Source: JBOGJG01 sp050747825 (GTDB taxonomy: Bacteria > Acidobacteriota > UBA6911 > RPQK01 > JBOGJG01). Taken from it: a stretch of DNA of 35,407 nt. Location of the stretch: NCBI GenBank assembly GCA_050747825.1, contig JBOGJG010000043.1, positions 1 to 35,407 of the forward strand. The letters run 5' to 3'. The position numbers and the translations under genes were made by a program. Position 1 is the first letter of the stretch; the number at the start of each line of letters is the position of its first letter. The notes under the pieces were generated by a model. That model was not told the DNA's origin, ran no database searches, and saw only the letters and a program-made list of their open reading frames with translations. This document shows, piece by piece, positions 8,620 to 17,126 of this stretch.

Positions 8620-11104
8620 ATGAACTCACTATCTCAGGACTTCCGCTACGCCATTCGCATGCAGGCGAAGCGCCCCGGATTCACGGTCGTGGCCGTGTTG
8701 ACCCTGGCGCTGGGCATCGGGGCCAATACGGCCATCTTTAGCGTCATCAATGGAGTGCTGCTGCGTCCTGCGCCATTGGCTGACGCAGACCGGCTCATGA
8801 TGATTTGGGAGACGGACCGGAACAGCGGCACTACGCGAGAACCGGCTTCTGTCCCTGATTACCTGGACTTTCAGGAGCGAAGCCTCAGTTTCCAGAAAAT
8901 GGCAGCCTTCAGCGGGATGGAGGTAAACCTTACGCCTGAACAGGGAGAGCCGGCGCGCCTGGCGGCTCTGGGAATCACGCACGAGTTTCTTCCCATGCTC
9001 GGAGTCCGCCCCCTGCTGGGCCGCCTGTTCACGCCCCAGGAGGATCAGCCCGGCGGTCCCAAAGTGGCATTGATTGGAGAGGACCTCTGGCGGCGGCTGT
9101 ATTCCGGGGATGCCGAGGCGCTTGGGAGCGCGATTCGCCTGAACGACGAGCCTTACACAATCGTTGGAATACTTCCGGACGTGGCTGACTTCGGTGTTTT
9201 TCAGATTTTATCTGCGGCCGCTTACGGCCAGTCATTCGCCGGCCGGTACGGTCGGGTGGAAGTGGATCTCTGGCTGCCCCTTCGTCCTGATCCAGTATCT
9301 CTTCCGCGCTCCACGCATCCCATTTTTGCCCTGGGCCGCCTGGCGCCTCAGGCAAGCCCGGCTTCAGCCCAGGAGGAAATGGCTGCCATTGCTGCCGATC
9401 TGGAGGAAGCTTATCCCGAAAACGACGGCCGGAGTGCATTCATCGAGCCGTTCTCGGATGTAGTTTTTGGTCCTGTCCGCCCTGCTTTGTGGGTTCTCCT
9501 GGGGGCGGTGGGGCTGGTTCTGATGGTGGCCTGCGCCAACGTGGCCAACCTGCTGCTGGTCCGCTGGACAGCGCGCACACGAGGTTGCCGTTCGCGCCGC
9601 GATGGGTGCCGGTATGCGTCGGCTGACGCGCCAGTTTTTGGTGGAAGGGGTGGTGCTCACAACCGCCGGTGGTTTGGCTGGCCTCCTTTTCGCCTGGTGG
9701 GGACTGGAGCTCCTTCTCTCCGTCGCTCCCGCCGACGTCCCGCGTCTGTCATCGGTGGGCATCGACAGTTCGGTTCTGGTTGTCACCCTGGGCATCTCAG
9801 TGCTGGTGGGACTGATGTTTGCCATGATGCCGATCCTGCAGGCGCGCCCCGTCGATCTTCGCTCCTCCCTGCAGGGCGAGTCAGGACGCACCGCGTCTGC
9901 CGGCAGGGAGCGGGTTGGCCTTCGTTCCGTGCTGGTGACTTCCGAACTGGCGCTGGCAGTCGTGCTGCTATTGGGAGTTGGCCTTCTCATCAAGAGTTTT
10001 TGGCGGCTCCAGCAGGTGGATCCGGGTTTTCATGCGGAAGGAGTGCTCAAAGCGGAGTTTCAGCTCCCTGCCGGCCGTTATGCCGTGAACTTTTCGGAAT
10101 GGCCAAACTTTCCAGAGATCCACGGCTTCAACAATACTCTGCTGCGTCGCGTGACAGCTTTGCCCGGGGTTAAGGATGCAGCTATCGCCGGCAATCATCC
10201 GCTGGACGCCGGATACACCAACTCTTTTGTCGTACTTGGGCGGGAGGCTGAGGCGGAGAACTGGCCGGAGCTTTCCATTCGCTCCGTGACTCCCGGTTAC
10301 TTCAGCGTGCTGGAGGTAGAGCTGATCGGGGGACGTCTACTGCGCGAATCGGATGACACTTTCGCCACTCCGGTGCTGCTGATTAACCAGGCGGTTGCTC
10401 AGCGCTTTTTTCCTGACCAGGACCCGCTGGGACAACAGATTGCCTTCTGGGGATCGGGATCTGCCCGAACGATTGTTGGTGTCGTAGGAAACGAAAAGAT
10501 CCACGGTCTGAGGCAGCCTGACCCGCCGGCTGTTTACAGCCCGCTGGCCCAGATGCCAACCAGAGGGAATGAGAGTTTGCTTGTGCGAGTCAACGGAGAT
10601 CCCACCGCCCTGGCGCCGGCAGTCCGCTCTGCCATTTGGGAGCTCGATCCTGCGCTGGCGGTCTTTGGCGTCGAGCCGTTGGATCACACCGTGTCCAGGT
10701 CGATGGCTGAGCAGCGATTCACTGTGCTGCTGCTCGGGACCTTTGCCGCCCTGGCTCTTCTACTCGCGATGATAGGGATTTATGGTGTCCTTTCCTATTC
10801 CGTGGCCCAGCGGCGCCAGGAAATCGGGATCCGCATGGCGCTGGGCGCGGAGCGCAGCCATATTGCTTCAGGAATCGTGCGCGAGGCCCTGGGACTGGGG
10901 ATTGCAGGCACTGCTCTTGGAGCCGCCGCCGGGTTCGGACTCAGGCGCGTCATGCAGAGTCTGCTGTTCGAAGTCTCTACTACCGACCCGTCGATATTTG
11001 CAGCAGCAGCGGTGTTGCTGATCGGGATCGTCCTTCTGGCGGCCTGGCTGCCCGCCCGCCGGGCAGCCGGACTGGATACGATGGTCGCTCTCCGGCACGG
11101 GTAG
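8620..11104 (+). pseudogene. ADOP-type MacB/FtsX permease, frameshifted
   Basis: Two open frames join into one protein of about 828 residues with the ADOP layout (acidobacterial duplicated orphan permease): FtsX/MacB permease, MacB periplasmic domain, three helices, then the unit again. The N-terminus has the hallmark TLALGIGANTAIFSVINGVLLRP and the C-terminus RRQEIGIRMALGAE. The break is at about 9581-9583: the first frame reads RWTARTRGC, and adding two bases (GA in CGAGAGG) restores RTREVAVRAAMGAGMRRL, the expected family sequence. GAGGAG precedes the ATG. No ATPase partner or PadR-type regulator is adjacent, as is common for such orphans. Whether this is a true pseudogene or an assembly error cannot be told here. 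The role of the family is not established; macrolide or lipoprotein export is suggested only by similarity to MacB. Confidence 0.85.
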
Positions 11105-11120
11105 TTCTTTGGTTCTATCT

Positions 11121-11162
11121 GAGCGGCCATGATCCGGGGCCGCTCCTGTACAGTCGCGGCCC
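11121..11162. repeat. REP-like hairpin pair after the ADOP gene
   Basis: The unit GGCCGCTCCTGTACAGTCGCGG (from 11138) is a standard REP-like copy with inverted ends GGCCGC/GCGGCC. Just before it, GAGCGGCC (11121-11128) pairs perfectly with GGCCGCTC (11138-11145) across a 9-nt loop. It begins 16 bp after the ADOP stop codon, so it could also stabilise or terminate that transcript. There is no U-tract. Confidence 0.6.
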
Positions 11163-11210
11163 CCGGAAACATCAAACCTCCAAACCAGCAAATTATGTGA
11201 TCATATCCCC

Positions 11211-12110
11211 ATGAAGGATCGCAGCCAGTTGTACCGCTATGCCTGGTTCTCAATCGGGGCGGCGGTGCTGACGATGGCGCTCAAGGCCGGAGCTTACCTG
11301 ATCACAGATTCAGTGGGTTTGCTCTCGGATGCACTCGAGACCGGTGTTAATCTGGCGGCTGCCGTTTTGGGCCTGACCGCGCTGAAAGTGGCTGCCCGCC
11401 CGCCTGATGAGGAGCATGCCTTTGGCCATGGGAAGGCGGAATACTTTTCCAGCGGAGCCGAGGGGAGCCTCATCATCATTGCCGCGGCTGCCATCGCAGT
11501 CGTCAGCGTGCAGCGTCTGCTGGATCCTCGTCCGATTCAGCGCCTGGACGTCGGACTCGCCATTATGCTGGCGGCCCTGGTAATCAATCTTATTGTGGCG
11601 CAGGTTCTGCTGCGCGCGGGGCGCGGCCACCACTCGATTGCTCTGGAAGCAGGGGCCCAGCATTTGATGACGGATGTATGGACGACCGTCGGAGTCATCG
11701 CCGGCGTCGGGGCGGTATCGCTCACGGGCTGGCAAGTGCTCGACCCGATCATCGCGCTGGTTGTTGGCGCGCATGTCGCCTGGGTGGGCGCGCGTCTGGT
11801 CCGGCAATCCACCTCGGGCCTGATGGATGCAGCGATCCCGGAAGCGGATGTGCAGGCAATCACCGGAATTCTGGAGAAGTACGCCCATGAAGGCGTCAAA
11901 TATCACGCTCTGCGCACGCGCCAGGCCGGCGCCCGCTCTTTCATCTCGGTTCACGTCCAGGTACCCGGCAAATGGACGGTGCAGCAGGGGCATGATCTGC
12001 TGGAGGAGATCGAGCACGAAATTCGCTGGGTGCTCACTTCCGCCACTGTGTTTACACATATCGAACCAGTCGAGGACCCCCTTTCATGGAGAGACGAGTA
12101 CCTTCGTTAG
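11211..12110 (+). CDS. Cation diffusion facilitator (CDF) family metal exporter
   Basis: The 299-residue protein has six predicted helices in the first 210 residues and a cytoplasmic ferredoxin-like metal-binding domain in the last 90, the standard CDF arrangement. Helix 2 holds LLSDALETGVN with Asp40 and helix 5 holds HLMTDVW with the HxxxD metal site; HAFGHGKAE in the loop after helix 2 is also characteristic. Members export Zn2+, Mn2+, Fe2+ or Co2+ in exchange for protons; the helix 2 site (DxxE-T rather than DxxxD) does not allow a confident metal assignment. No strong ribosome binding site precedes the ATG. The next gene overlaps by 25 bp, suggesting an operon with a zinc-dependent dehydrogenase. 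Confidence 0.9.
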   Translation: MKDRSQLYRYAWFSIGAAVLTMALKAGAYLITDSVGLLSDALETGVNLAAAVLGLTALKVAARPPDEEHAFGHGKAEYFSSGAEGSLIIIAAAAIAVVSVQRLLDPRPIQRLDVGLAIMLAALVINLIVAQVLLRAGRGHHSIALEAGAQHLMTDVWTTVGVIAGVGAVSLTGWQVLDPIIALVVGAHVAWVGARLVRQSTSGLMDAAIPEADVQAITGILEKYAHEGVKYHALRTRQAGARSFISVHVQVPGKWTVQQGHDLLEEIEHEIRWVLTSATVFTHIEPVEDPLSWRDEYLR

Positions 12111-13135
12111 GCTCACCGAAATCCCTGCCGAACCGGATGCGCGCGATGGTCCTGGAGAAGCCTGGGCGACCTCTGCACAAGGCGGATGTGCCAGTGCCTC
12201 AGCCGGCCCAGGGGCAGATTCTGGTTCAGGTGAGCGCCTGCGCGGTTTGCAGAACTGATCTCCATGTAGTCGATGGAGAACTGCCTGACCCGAAACTTCC
12301 TCTGATCCCCGGTCACCAGATCGTGGGGCGGGTGGCGGCCAGCGGTCCGGCGGCTGATTTGTTTTCCGCCGGCGAGCGCGTCGGCGTCCCCTGGCTGGGC
12401 TGGACCTGTGGTGAGTGCCGCTATTGCCGCTCGGATCGTGAAAACCTCTGCGAGCGAGCCCGATTTACCGGCTACACTCTGGACGGCGGATATGCTCAGT
12501 ACATGCTTGTCGATCAGCTCTATTGTTTTCATATGCCCGAAACTTACACGGATGTGGAAGCGGCTCCTTTACTATGCGCCGGTCTGATTGGATACCGCTC
12601 CTTTGTCCTCACCGGATTGAAGTCGGGTCTGGCGCAGCGTCTGGGAATCTACGGCTTCGGAGCCGCCGCCCACATCATCACTCAGGTGGCGGTCTTTCAA
12701 AAACTGCAGGTATATGCGTTCACGCGTCCTGGAGACGACGAAGGCCAGCGCTTTGCGCTCAAGCTTGGAGCAGCCTGGGCCGGGGATTCCGATCGCGAGC
12801 CGCCTGCAGAGTTGGATGCCGCCATTATCTTTGCGCCGGTGGGCGCGCTCGTGCCACTGGCGCTGAAGAGCGTCGCCAAAGGCGGAATAGTTGTTTGCGG
12901 CGGCATCCATATGAGCGATATCCCATCCTTTCCCTATCGCGCCTTGTGGGGTGAGCGGGCCCTGTGCTCTGTAGCCAACTTGACCCGGCGCGATGCCCGG
13001 GAGTTCCTCGCTCTGGCGCCCCGTGTGCCGGTTCGTACCCGCGTTCAGACCTTTTCACTTGCCGAAGCGAATGAAGCTCTCCAGCGATTGAGAAAGGGTG
13101 AGATTGAGGGAGCGGCCGTTCTAACGCTGGGCTGA
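12086..13135 (+). CDS. Zinc-dependent alcohol dehydrogenase, MDR superfamily
   Basis: This 349-residue enzyme oxidises alcohols or reduces aldehydes with NAD(P). CAVCRTDLH (52-60) and GHQ (76-78) supply catalytic-zinc ligands and C108/C111/C114/C122 form the structural-zinc lobe. LLCAG near 162-166 gives the third catalytic ligand. GFGAAAH begins the Rossmann nucleotide site. It resembles the zinc-binding YjgB/AdhA-like group. The start at 12086 is supported by GAGGA 9 nt upstream and overlaps the CDF gene by 25 bp; family alignment would also allow the ATG at 12137 (MRAMVLEKPG), which has no ribosome binding site. The overlap implies translational coupling to the metal exporter. Confidence 0.9.
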   Translation: MERRVPSLGSPKSLPNRMRAMVLEKPGRPLHKADVPVPQPAQGQILVQVSACAVCRTDLHVVDGELPDPKLPLIPGHQIVGRVAASGPAADLFSAGERVGVPWLGWTCGECRYCRSDRENLCERARFTGYTLDGGYAQYMLVDQLYCFHMPETYTDVEAAPLLCAGLIGYRSFVLTGLKSGLAQRLGIYGFGAAAHIITQVAVFQKLQVYAFTRPGDDEGQRFALKLGAAWAGDSDREPPAELDAAIIFAPVGALVPLALKSVAKGGIVVCGGIHMSDIPSFPYRALWGERALCSVANLTRRDAREFLALAPRVPVRTRVQTFSLAEANEALQRLRKGEIEGAAVLTLG

Positions 13136-13229
13136 CAGAGTGCGCGCTTATCACCTAGTCTCAAAGATGCGAAAATTTAAGTAAGACCAGGACTCTTTCT
13201 TTTTTAAAAGATTTTGAAAGGAGCTTGAA

Positions 13230-13907
13230 ATGAACAAAGCAGTAAATCTATTGAGAGGAGTTGGTTTAGGCGCCGCCGCTATGTACATGGCTGATCCTGC
13301 AATGGGCAGGCGCCGAAGATCGATGGTGCGAAATAAAGCCGTGCATGCCTGGCGTAAGACCGGCGACGCCCTAGATACAGTTTCCAGGGATATAGGCAAC
13401 CGTACCCAGGGCGTTATTGCGGAGACCAAATGCCTGTTTACCGGGGGCGAGGTTGATGATGACGTCCTTAGAGAGCGCGTTAGAGCCAGAATCGGGCGCT
13501 ATGTTTCTCATCCTGGGGCGATTGAGGTCCATGTGAATCAGGGGCTTGTCAGCTTAAGCGGCCCCGTTTTGGAGCGAGAAGTCGGCGACCTTCTTTCAAG
13601 TGTTTCCTCTGTCCGTGGTGTCCAGCAGGTGGAAAATCGTCTGCAGATCCATGAGCACCCGGGAGATGTGCCGGCTTTGCAGGGACCCGGTAAGCGGCCC
13701 GGCGAACGCTTGCCTTTTATGCAGGAGAACTGGTCTCCGACTACCCGAGTGCTTATGGGGGCGGCCGGGGGCGCTTTGGCCGTCTACGGCTACACCCGCC
13801 GGAATCTTTCCTGCCTTTTCGCCGGGACTGTTGGAGCCGGAATGCTTGCGCGGGCTGTTACCAATAAAGAGATCAAGCGCATCGTAGGTCGTTCAATTCT
13901 GGCCTAA
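13230..13907 (+). CDS. BON-domain membrane-associated protein, probably the surviving front half of a longer gene
   Basis: The 225-residue product opens with a YtxH-like segment (LLRGVGLGAAAMYMADPAMGRRRR type, residues 7-30), followed by a BON domain at about 76-142 (LRERVRARIGRYVSHP, INQGLVSLSGPV-like strand and VENRLQIHE). Two hydrophobic segments follow at about 170-205. BON domains bind phospholipid or envelope partners. In the long members of this family that I recall, the protein continues after ALTN-E-KR-VG into an SRPBCC (polyketide-cyclase-like) domain. Here it stops at once, and the tail of that domain follows in another frame (13912-14073). The start has a strong AAAGGAG 8 nt upstream. 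The protein may still be made in shortened form. Confidence 0.8.
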   Translation: MNKAVNLLRGVGLGAAAMYMADPAMGRRRRSMVRNKAVHAWRKTGDALDTVSRDIGNRTQGVIAETKCLFTGGEVDDDVLRERVRARIGRYVSHPGAIEVHVNQGLVSLSGPVLEREVGDLLSSVSSVRGVQQVENRLQIHEHPGDVPALQGPGKRPGERLPFMQENWSPTTRVLMGAAGGALAVYGYTRRNLSCLFAGTVGAGMLARAVTNKEIKRIVGRSILA

Positions 13908-13911
13908 CGCT

Positions 13912-14073
13912 GAGGGAGGAACGACCGTAAACATTAGAATGTCTTACAATGCGGGAGGAGCCCTGGGCCACGCTCTGGCCACACTGGTCGGGTCGGATCC
14001 CAAGACCCGCTTCGACCAGGACTTGGTTCGCATGAAGACGCTGGTAGAGACGGGCCAGGTGCCGGCGCACTAG
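13912..14073 (+). pseudogene. C-terminal remnant of an SRPBCC domain, out of frame with the BON gene
   Basis: Immediately after the BON stop, the +1 frame reads EGGTTVNIRMSYN, then GGALGHALATLVGSDPKTRF, then QDLVRMKTLVETG, ending at TAG 14071-14073. This matches the C-terminal strand and final helix of SRPBCC/cyclase-dehydrase proteins fused to BON domains (GGT-V-RMSY-P-GALGHA-A-LFG-DPK----EDL-R-K---E-G). The domain body of about 120 residues is absent, so an internal deletion has joined the two ends out of frame. An ATG at 13939 would permit a 44-residue peptide, but it has no domain of its own. Confidence 0.7.
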
Positions 14074-14080
14074 AAGGAGT

Positions 14081-14158
14081 AATCCGTGATCCGTGATCTT
14101 TGAAGTGCATCGTGGGAGTTCACGGATTACTGATTACTGATCACGTATCACGGATCAC
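14081..14158. repeat. ATCCGTG heptad element, imperfect palindrome
   Basis: The left arm is ATCCGTG-ATCCGTG-ATC (14082-14098). The right arm, 14120-14158, is a run of TCACGGA, TTACTGA, TTACTGA, TCACGTA, TCACGGA, TCAC, the reverse complement with drift. A unique stretch of about 20 bp forms the loop. The right arm touches the ATG of the phosphoribosyltransferase gene, leaving it no ribosome binding site; the left arm begins 7 bp after the stop of the SRPBCC remnant. Confidence 0.8.
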
Positions 14159-14779
14159 ATGCCTTTCAAAGACCGCTTTGACGCAGGAGAGAGGCTGGCT
14201 GAGCGCCTGCAAGCGTACAAGAACAAGGACGCTGTCGTTCTGGCTATTCCCCGCGGCGGTCTTGAGATCGGCTATCCGATAGCGAAAACTTTGGGGATTC
14301 CGATGGATGTGGCGCTCACCAAGAAGATCGGGCATCCTGCCAATAGCGAATATGCAATCGGTGCAGTCAGCCTCTCCGGACGGGTGGTGGACCCCGGCGT
14401 CCAGGTGTCAGGCGATTACATCGAAGGTGAGACAGAAAGACTGCGTAAGTCGCTGCAAAACCGCTACAGAGAATATCGGGACGATCGCAAGCCCGAGGCT
14501 CTCGAGGGCCGCGTGGCCATTATCGTCGATGACGGTCTGGCCACTGGCCACACCATGCGTGCCACTATCGATCTGGTACGCGAGAGCCGTCCAGACAAAA
14601 TCGTCGTAGCCGTGCCCGTTGCTCCGCTGGAGGCGATCCAGTCCTTGCGCGAGAAAGTGGATGAAGTTGTTTGCCTTGAAACTCCGCTGTTCTTCCGGGC
14701 CATCGGCCAGTTTTACCAGCACTTCGAACAGGTGTCGGACGAAACCGCTCGCTCGCTGTTGGAGACGGCAAACGTGTGA
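14159..14779 (+). CDS. Phosphoribosyltransferase-family protein
   Basis: The 206-residue protein carries the PRPP-binding signature VAIIVDDGLATGHTM at about 119-133 (two acidic residues followed by TGxT) and VLAIPRGGLEIG near 27-38, as in the stand-alone type I phosphoribosyltransferases related to comF and purine PRTases. Whether it is an active base-salvage enzyme is not clear; many members of this predicted group are uncharacterised. The start codon directly abuts an ATCCGTG repeat array, so initiation lacks a Shine-Dalgarno sequence. Its TGA overlaps by two bases the first arm of the long inverted repeat at 14778. Confidence 0.85.
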   Translation: MPFKDRFDAGERLAERLQAYKNKDAVVLAIPRGGLEIGYPIAKTLGIPMDVALTKKIGHPANSEYAIGAVSLSGRVVDPGVQVSGDYIEGETERLRKSLQNRYREYRDDRKPEALEGRVAIIVDDGLATGHTMRATIDLVRESRPDKIVVAVPVAPLEAIQSLREKVDEVVCLETPLFFRAIGQFYQHFEQVSDETARSLLETANV

Positions 14780-14871
14780 AAATAGAGGGACGTTCTACTC
14801 GTTTACCATATTCTTAGTCGTAAAATCAGCAGTAAAAACTCGGTAAACGAGTAGAACGTCCCTCTATTTTC
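14778..14871. repeat. Perfect 30-bp inverted repeat between convergent genes
   Basis: The arms 14778-14807 and 14842-14871 are perfect reverse complements (starting GAAAATAGAGGGACGTTCTA) separated by a 34-nt A/T-rich loop. The structure fills the whole gap between the stop codons of the phosphoribosyltransferase and the OmpA-like gene and overlaps the first. It may act as a bidirectional terminator. The AGAGGGACGTTCTAC sequence and arm perfection also suggest a recent REP/MITE-like insertion of the kind mobilised by REP-associated tyrosine (IS200-like) transposases; that is inference, and no transposase is present here. Confidence 0.9.
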
Positions 14872-14872
14872 T

Positions 14873-15673
14873 CTATTCTAAATTCGCGGTGCCCTGGTAG
14901 TTTACCGTGGCGTCGATGATGGCGATTTCCACTCGGCGGTTCTTGGCACGTCCTTCGGACGAAGCGTCGAGTACGAGGGGGCGCGATTTGCCGTAACCTT
15001 CTGTCGAGATAATGTCGGCGTCGATTCCCGAAGCGACCAGATAGTCTCGAACGGACTGAGCCCGCCGTTCCGACAATTCCTGGTTGTATTCCTCGGATCC
15101 GATATCATCGGTGTGGCCGTAAACGTAAACTCCGTATCCCTTGGATGTCAGCAAAATACCGGCAATCTTCGAAAGCAGCTCCCTATCCTCCGGGTGCAGT
15201 CCGGCCTTATCAAAGTCGAACTGAATGGAATCGCTGCCCAAATTCATCACCAATCCCAGGGCCGTCCGGCGGGTCTCGACCAGGCGATTTAAAGCTTCCT
15301 GCAGGCGATTCAGCTCTTCTTCGCGCTCCTTGCGGATGCGTTCCGTCTCTTCACGCGCCAGCCGGGCTTCGTCCTGGGCAGCCTGCAACTGCTCGCGGGT
15401 CGAAGTGGCTTCCTCCTGAGCTTGCACCACAGCTTCCTCAGCCTCGACACGGCCGCGGGCTGCCAGCAGGGCATTTTCCTCTGCCCTGGCCGCAGCCCTC
15501 CGTGCTGCTTCAGTATCGGCGGCAACTGCTTTCACGCTTTGGACAGTCTCTTCCATCTGCCGGCTGACCTGCACGACTTCCTCCTGAAGTTGGTTCATCT
15601 GGGTCATGAGGGCATAGAAGATGATCCCGACAATTAAGGCAAAAACAATCAGCAGCCCATTTCTTATAGACAT
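14873..15673 (-). CDS. OmpA-family peptidoglycan-binding protein with coiled coil
   Basis: The 266-residue protein has an N-terminal membrane segment (about 5-25), a long charged coiled coil (about 27-140, Glu/Ala/Arg-rich), and a C-terminal OmpA/Pal domain at about 142-258. The OmpA landmarks are FDFDKAGL, GHTDDIGSEEYNQELSERRA and GYGKSRPL, ending in AKNRRVEI. Such proteins anchor the inner membrane to peptidoglycan across the periplasm. It appears monocistronic and faces the phosphoribosyltransferase gene across a perfect inverted repeat. It resembles MotB/YiaD-like stalk proteins but lacks the MotB proton-channel helix. Confidence 0.9.
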   Translation of the reverse strand: MSIRNGLLIVFALIVGIIFYALMTQMNQLQEEVVQVSRQMEETVQSVKAVAADTEAARRAAARAEENALLAARGRVEAEEAVVQAQEEATSTREQLQAAQDEARLAREETERIRKEREEELNRLQEALNRLVETRRTALGLVMNLGSDSIQFDFDKAGLHPEDRELLSKIAGILLTSKGYGVYVYGHTDDIGSEEYNQELSERRAQSVRDYLVASGIDADIISTEGYGKSRPLVLDASSEGRAKNRRVEIAIIDATVNYQGTANLE

Positions 15674-15714
15674 CGCTCAGACATTTTATCATCCAGACCG
15701 GCGGCCCCGTGTTC

Positions 15715-15948
15715 CTACAGGCGGTCTTGCAGTTCGGTAACCCCTTCTTTGCCGGCGCAATGGGCACAGCAGTAGAAGGAGCCATCGGCCTCCACCCCGT
15801 GCCCGATGATCTTGCAACCGCAATGGCTGCATTGTGGGGCCAGAGCATGGATGGCGCACTCAAAACTGTCGAATACGTGGGACTTTCCATTCATCCTGAC
15901 TTCGAATGTCTTGTCATACTCGTTTCCGCAGACTTCGCATTTGGCCAT
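15715..15948 (-). CDS. Small cysteine-rich metal-binding protein (metallothionein/zinc-ribbon-like)
   Basis: The 77-residue protein has nine cysteines: CEVC at 4-7, FEC at 31, CSHCGC at 40-45 and CCAHC at 60-64, plus His28, His42 and His63. This resembles the prokaryotic metallothionein/TRASH-like treble-clef family that binds zinc. A very strong ribosome binding site (AAGGAGG, 5 nt before ATG) suggests high expression. It has no signal peptide. It starts 40 bp from the divergent sulfite-oxidase-family gene and lies 41 bp beyond the OmpA gene start on the same strand, so the two may be cotranscribed. Function unknown beyond metal binding. Confidence 0.8.
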   Translation of the reverse strand: MAKCEVCGNEYDKTFEVRMNGKSHVFDSFECAIHALAPQCSHCGCKIIGHGVEADGSFYCCAHCAGKEGVTELQDRL

Positions 15949-15988
15949 TTGTTCCTCCTTTTTCCACTATGGTAAAACTATATCAAGG

Positions 15989-17089
15989 ATGGCCTATTCA
16001 CAGAACCTGCACTCTCCTCTTGGACATCGACTGATCAGGCGTAAAGAGAATCCCCTCAATGCGGAGCCGCCGCTGGAAGAACTCGTCAAATCCTGGATCA
16101 CGCCTTTAGAATTATTTTTTATCCGCAATCATGCTCCCACTCCGGAAGTCGAACCTGGAGACTACCGCCTGAGAATCGAGGGCCTGGTGGAGCAGTCCCT
16201 GGAGCTTAGCCTGGAGGATTTGCGGAGCCGGTTTCCTATGCTCGATGTGACGGCTACACTCCAGTGTGCGGGAAACCGCCGCCGGCAACACAGTCGGACC
16301 AGTCAAGTCGAGGGAGTTCCCTGGGATGCCGGCGCTCTGGGAAATGCCGGGTGGCGTGGCCTGCAGCTTTCAGCGCTGCTCAAGCTGGCTGGAGTGCGCG
16401 CTCAGGCGAGGCATGTCTGGTTTACGGGGCTGGATGAACCCAGACAGGGTGAGGACGTCCACTTCGGGGGCTCGATTCCTCTGGCCAAGGCTTACAGTCC
16501 GGAAACGCTGATTGCCCTGGAAATGAACGGCGAGCCTCTGACCCGGGAGCACGGCTATCCGGCCCGTGCTCTGGTTCCCGGATTTATTGCCGCCCGCAGC
16601 GTAAAATGGCTGAGTACGATCACCCTATCTGATGTCCCGTCCAACAACCATTTCCAGACGGAATCGTACAAGATTGCTCCCCCCGAGCACACGGGACGCA
16701 ACATCGATTGGCTCCGGTTGCCTGCTCTGAACGAGACGCCGATCAACTGCGCCATCTCTTCTCCCGGGGCCGGTCAGAAGGTTTCAGCAGACATGGTCTG
16801 CGTACGCGGCTATGCTACCGCGCAGGGGGCGGATGCGCACACGATCTCGCGGGTACAGGCCTCTCCCGACAATGGAGATACCTGGGTTGAAGGGCAAATC
16901 TCATGGCCGCAGGAGCCTTTTGCCTGGGTGTTGTGGGAAGCCCGGCTTCAACTCATGCCCGGACAGCACATGCTGGTGGCCCGCGCCTGGGATTCCTCCG
17001 GCGCCTTACAGCCCGAAAGCGTCCCCTGGAACTTCAAAGGCTATCTCTACAACGGCTGGCATCATCTGCCCATCTGCGTCACGGGCTGA
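15989..17089 (+). CDS. Sulfite-oxidase-family molybdopterin enzyme
   Basis: The 366-residue protein contains the molybdopterin-binding domain (about 20-230), with Cys93 in ATLQCAGNRRR as the molybdenum ligand and HGYPARALVPGFIAARSVKW as the conserved C-terminal segment of that domain. The Mo-co dimerisation domain follows (about 245-360). No heme domain or signal peptide is visible, as in plant-type sulfite oxidases, so it may act in the cytoplasm. Expected chemistry is sulfite to sulfate, though other oxygen-atom transfers are possible. I used the ATG at 15989, since an upstream extension would overlap the divergent cysteine-rich gene; only AAGG immediately precedes it. A REP-like hairpin follows 2 bp after the stop. 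Confidence 0.9.
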   Translation: MAYSQNLHSPLGHRLIRRKENPLNAEPPLEELVKSWITPLELFFIRNHAPTPEVEPGDYRLRIEGLVEQSLELSLEDLRSRFPMLDVTATLQCAGNRRRQHSRTSQVEGVPWDAGALGNAGWRGLQLSALLKLAGVRAQARHVWFTGLDEPRQGEDVHFGGSIPLAKAYSPETLIALEMNGEPLTREHGYPARALVPGFIAARSVKWLSTITLSDVPSNNHFQTESYKIAPPEHTGRNIDWLRLPALNETPINCAISSPGAGQKVSADMVCVRGYATAQGADAHTISRVQASPDNGDTWVEGQISWPQEPFAWVLWEARLQLMPGQHMLVARAWDSSGALQPESVPWNFKGYLYNGWHHLPICVTG

Positions 17090-17091
17090 GT

Positions 17092-17115
17092 GGCCGCTCT
17101 GTAACAGTCGCGGCC
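17092..17115. repeat. REP-like GC hairpin
   Basis: GGCCGCTCTGTAACAGTCGC ending in GGCC is the cleanest copy of the family: outer stem GGCCGC/GCGGCC and inner stem CTGT/ACAG. It begins 2 bp after the stop codon of the sulfite-oxidase-family gene and could protect or end that transcript. Confidence 0.65.
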
Positions 17116-17126
17116 CTTGTAGCGAA

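Noticed and set aside
9571..9600. Programmed ribosomal frameshift in the ADOP gene
   Set aside because: No slippery heptamer or stimulatory structure is apparent, and ADOP genes are not known to use frameshifting; a missing GA explains it simply.
13939..14073. Independent 44-residue small protein
   Set aside because: Its homology continues upstream of the ATG in the same frame and matches the tail of an SRPBCC domain, so it is a remnant.
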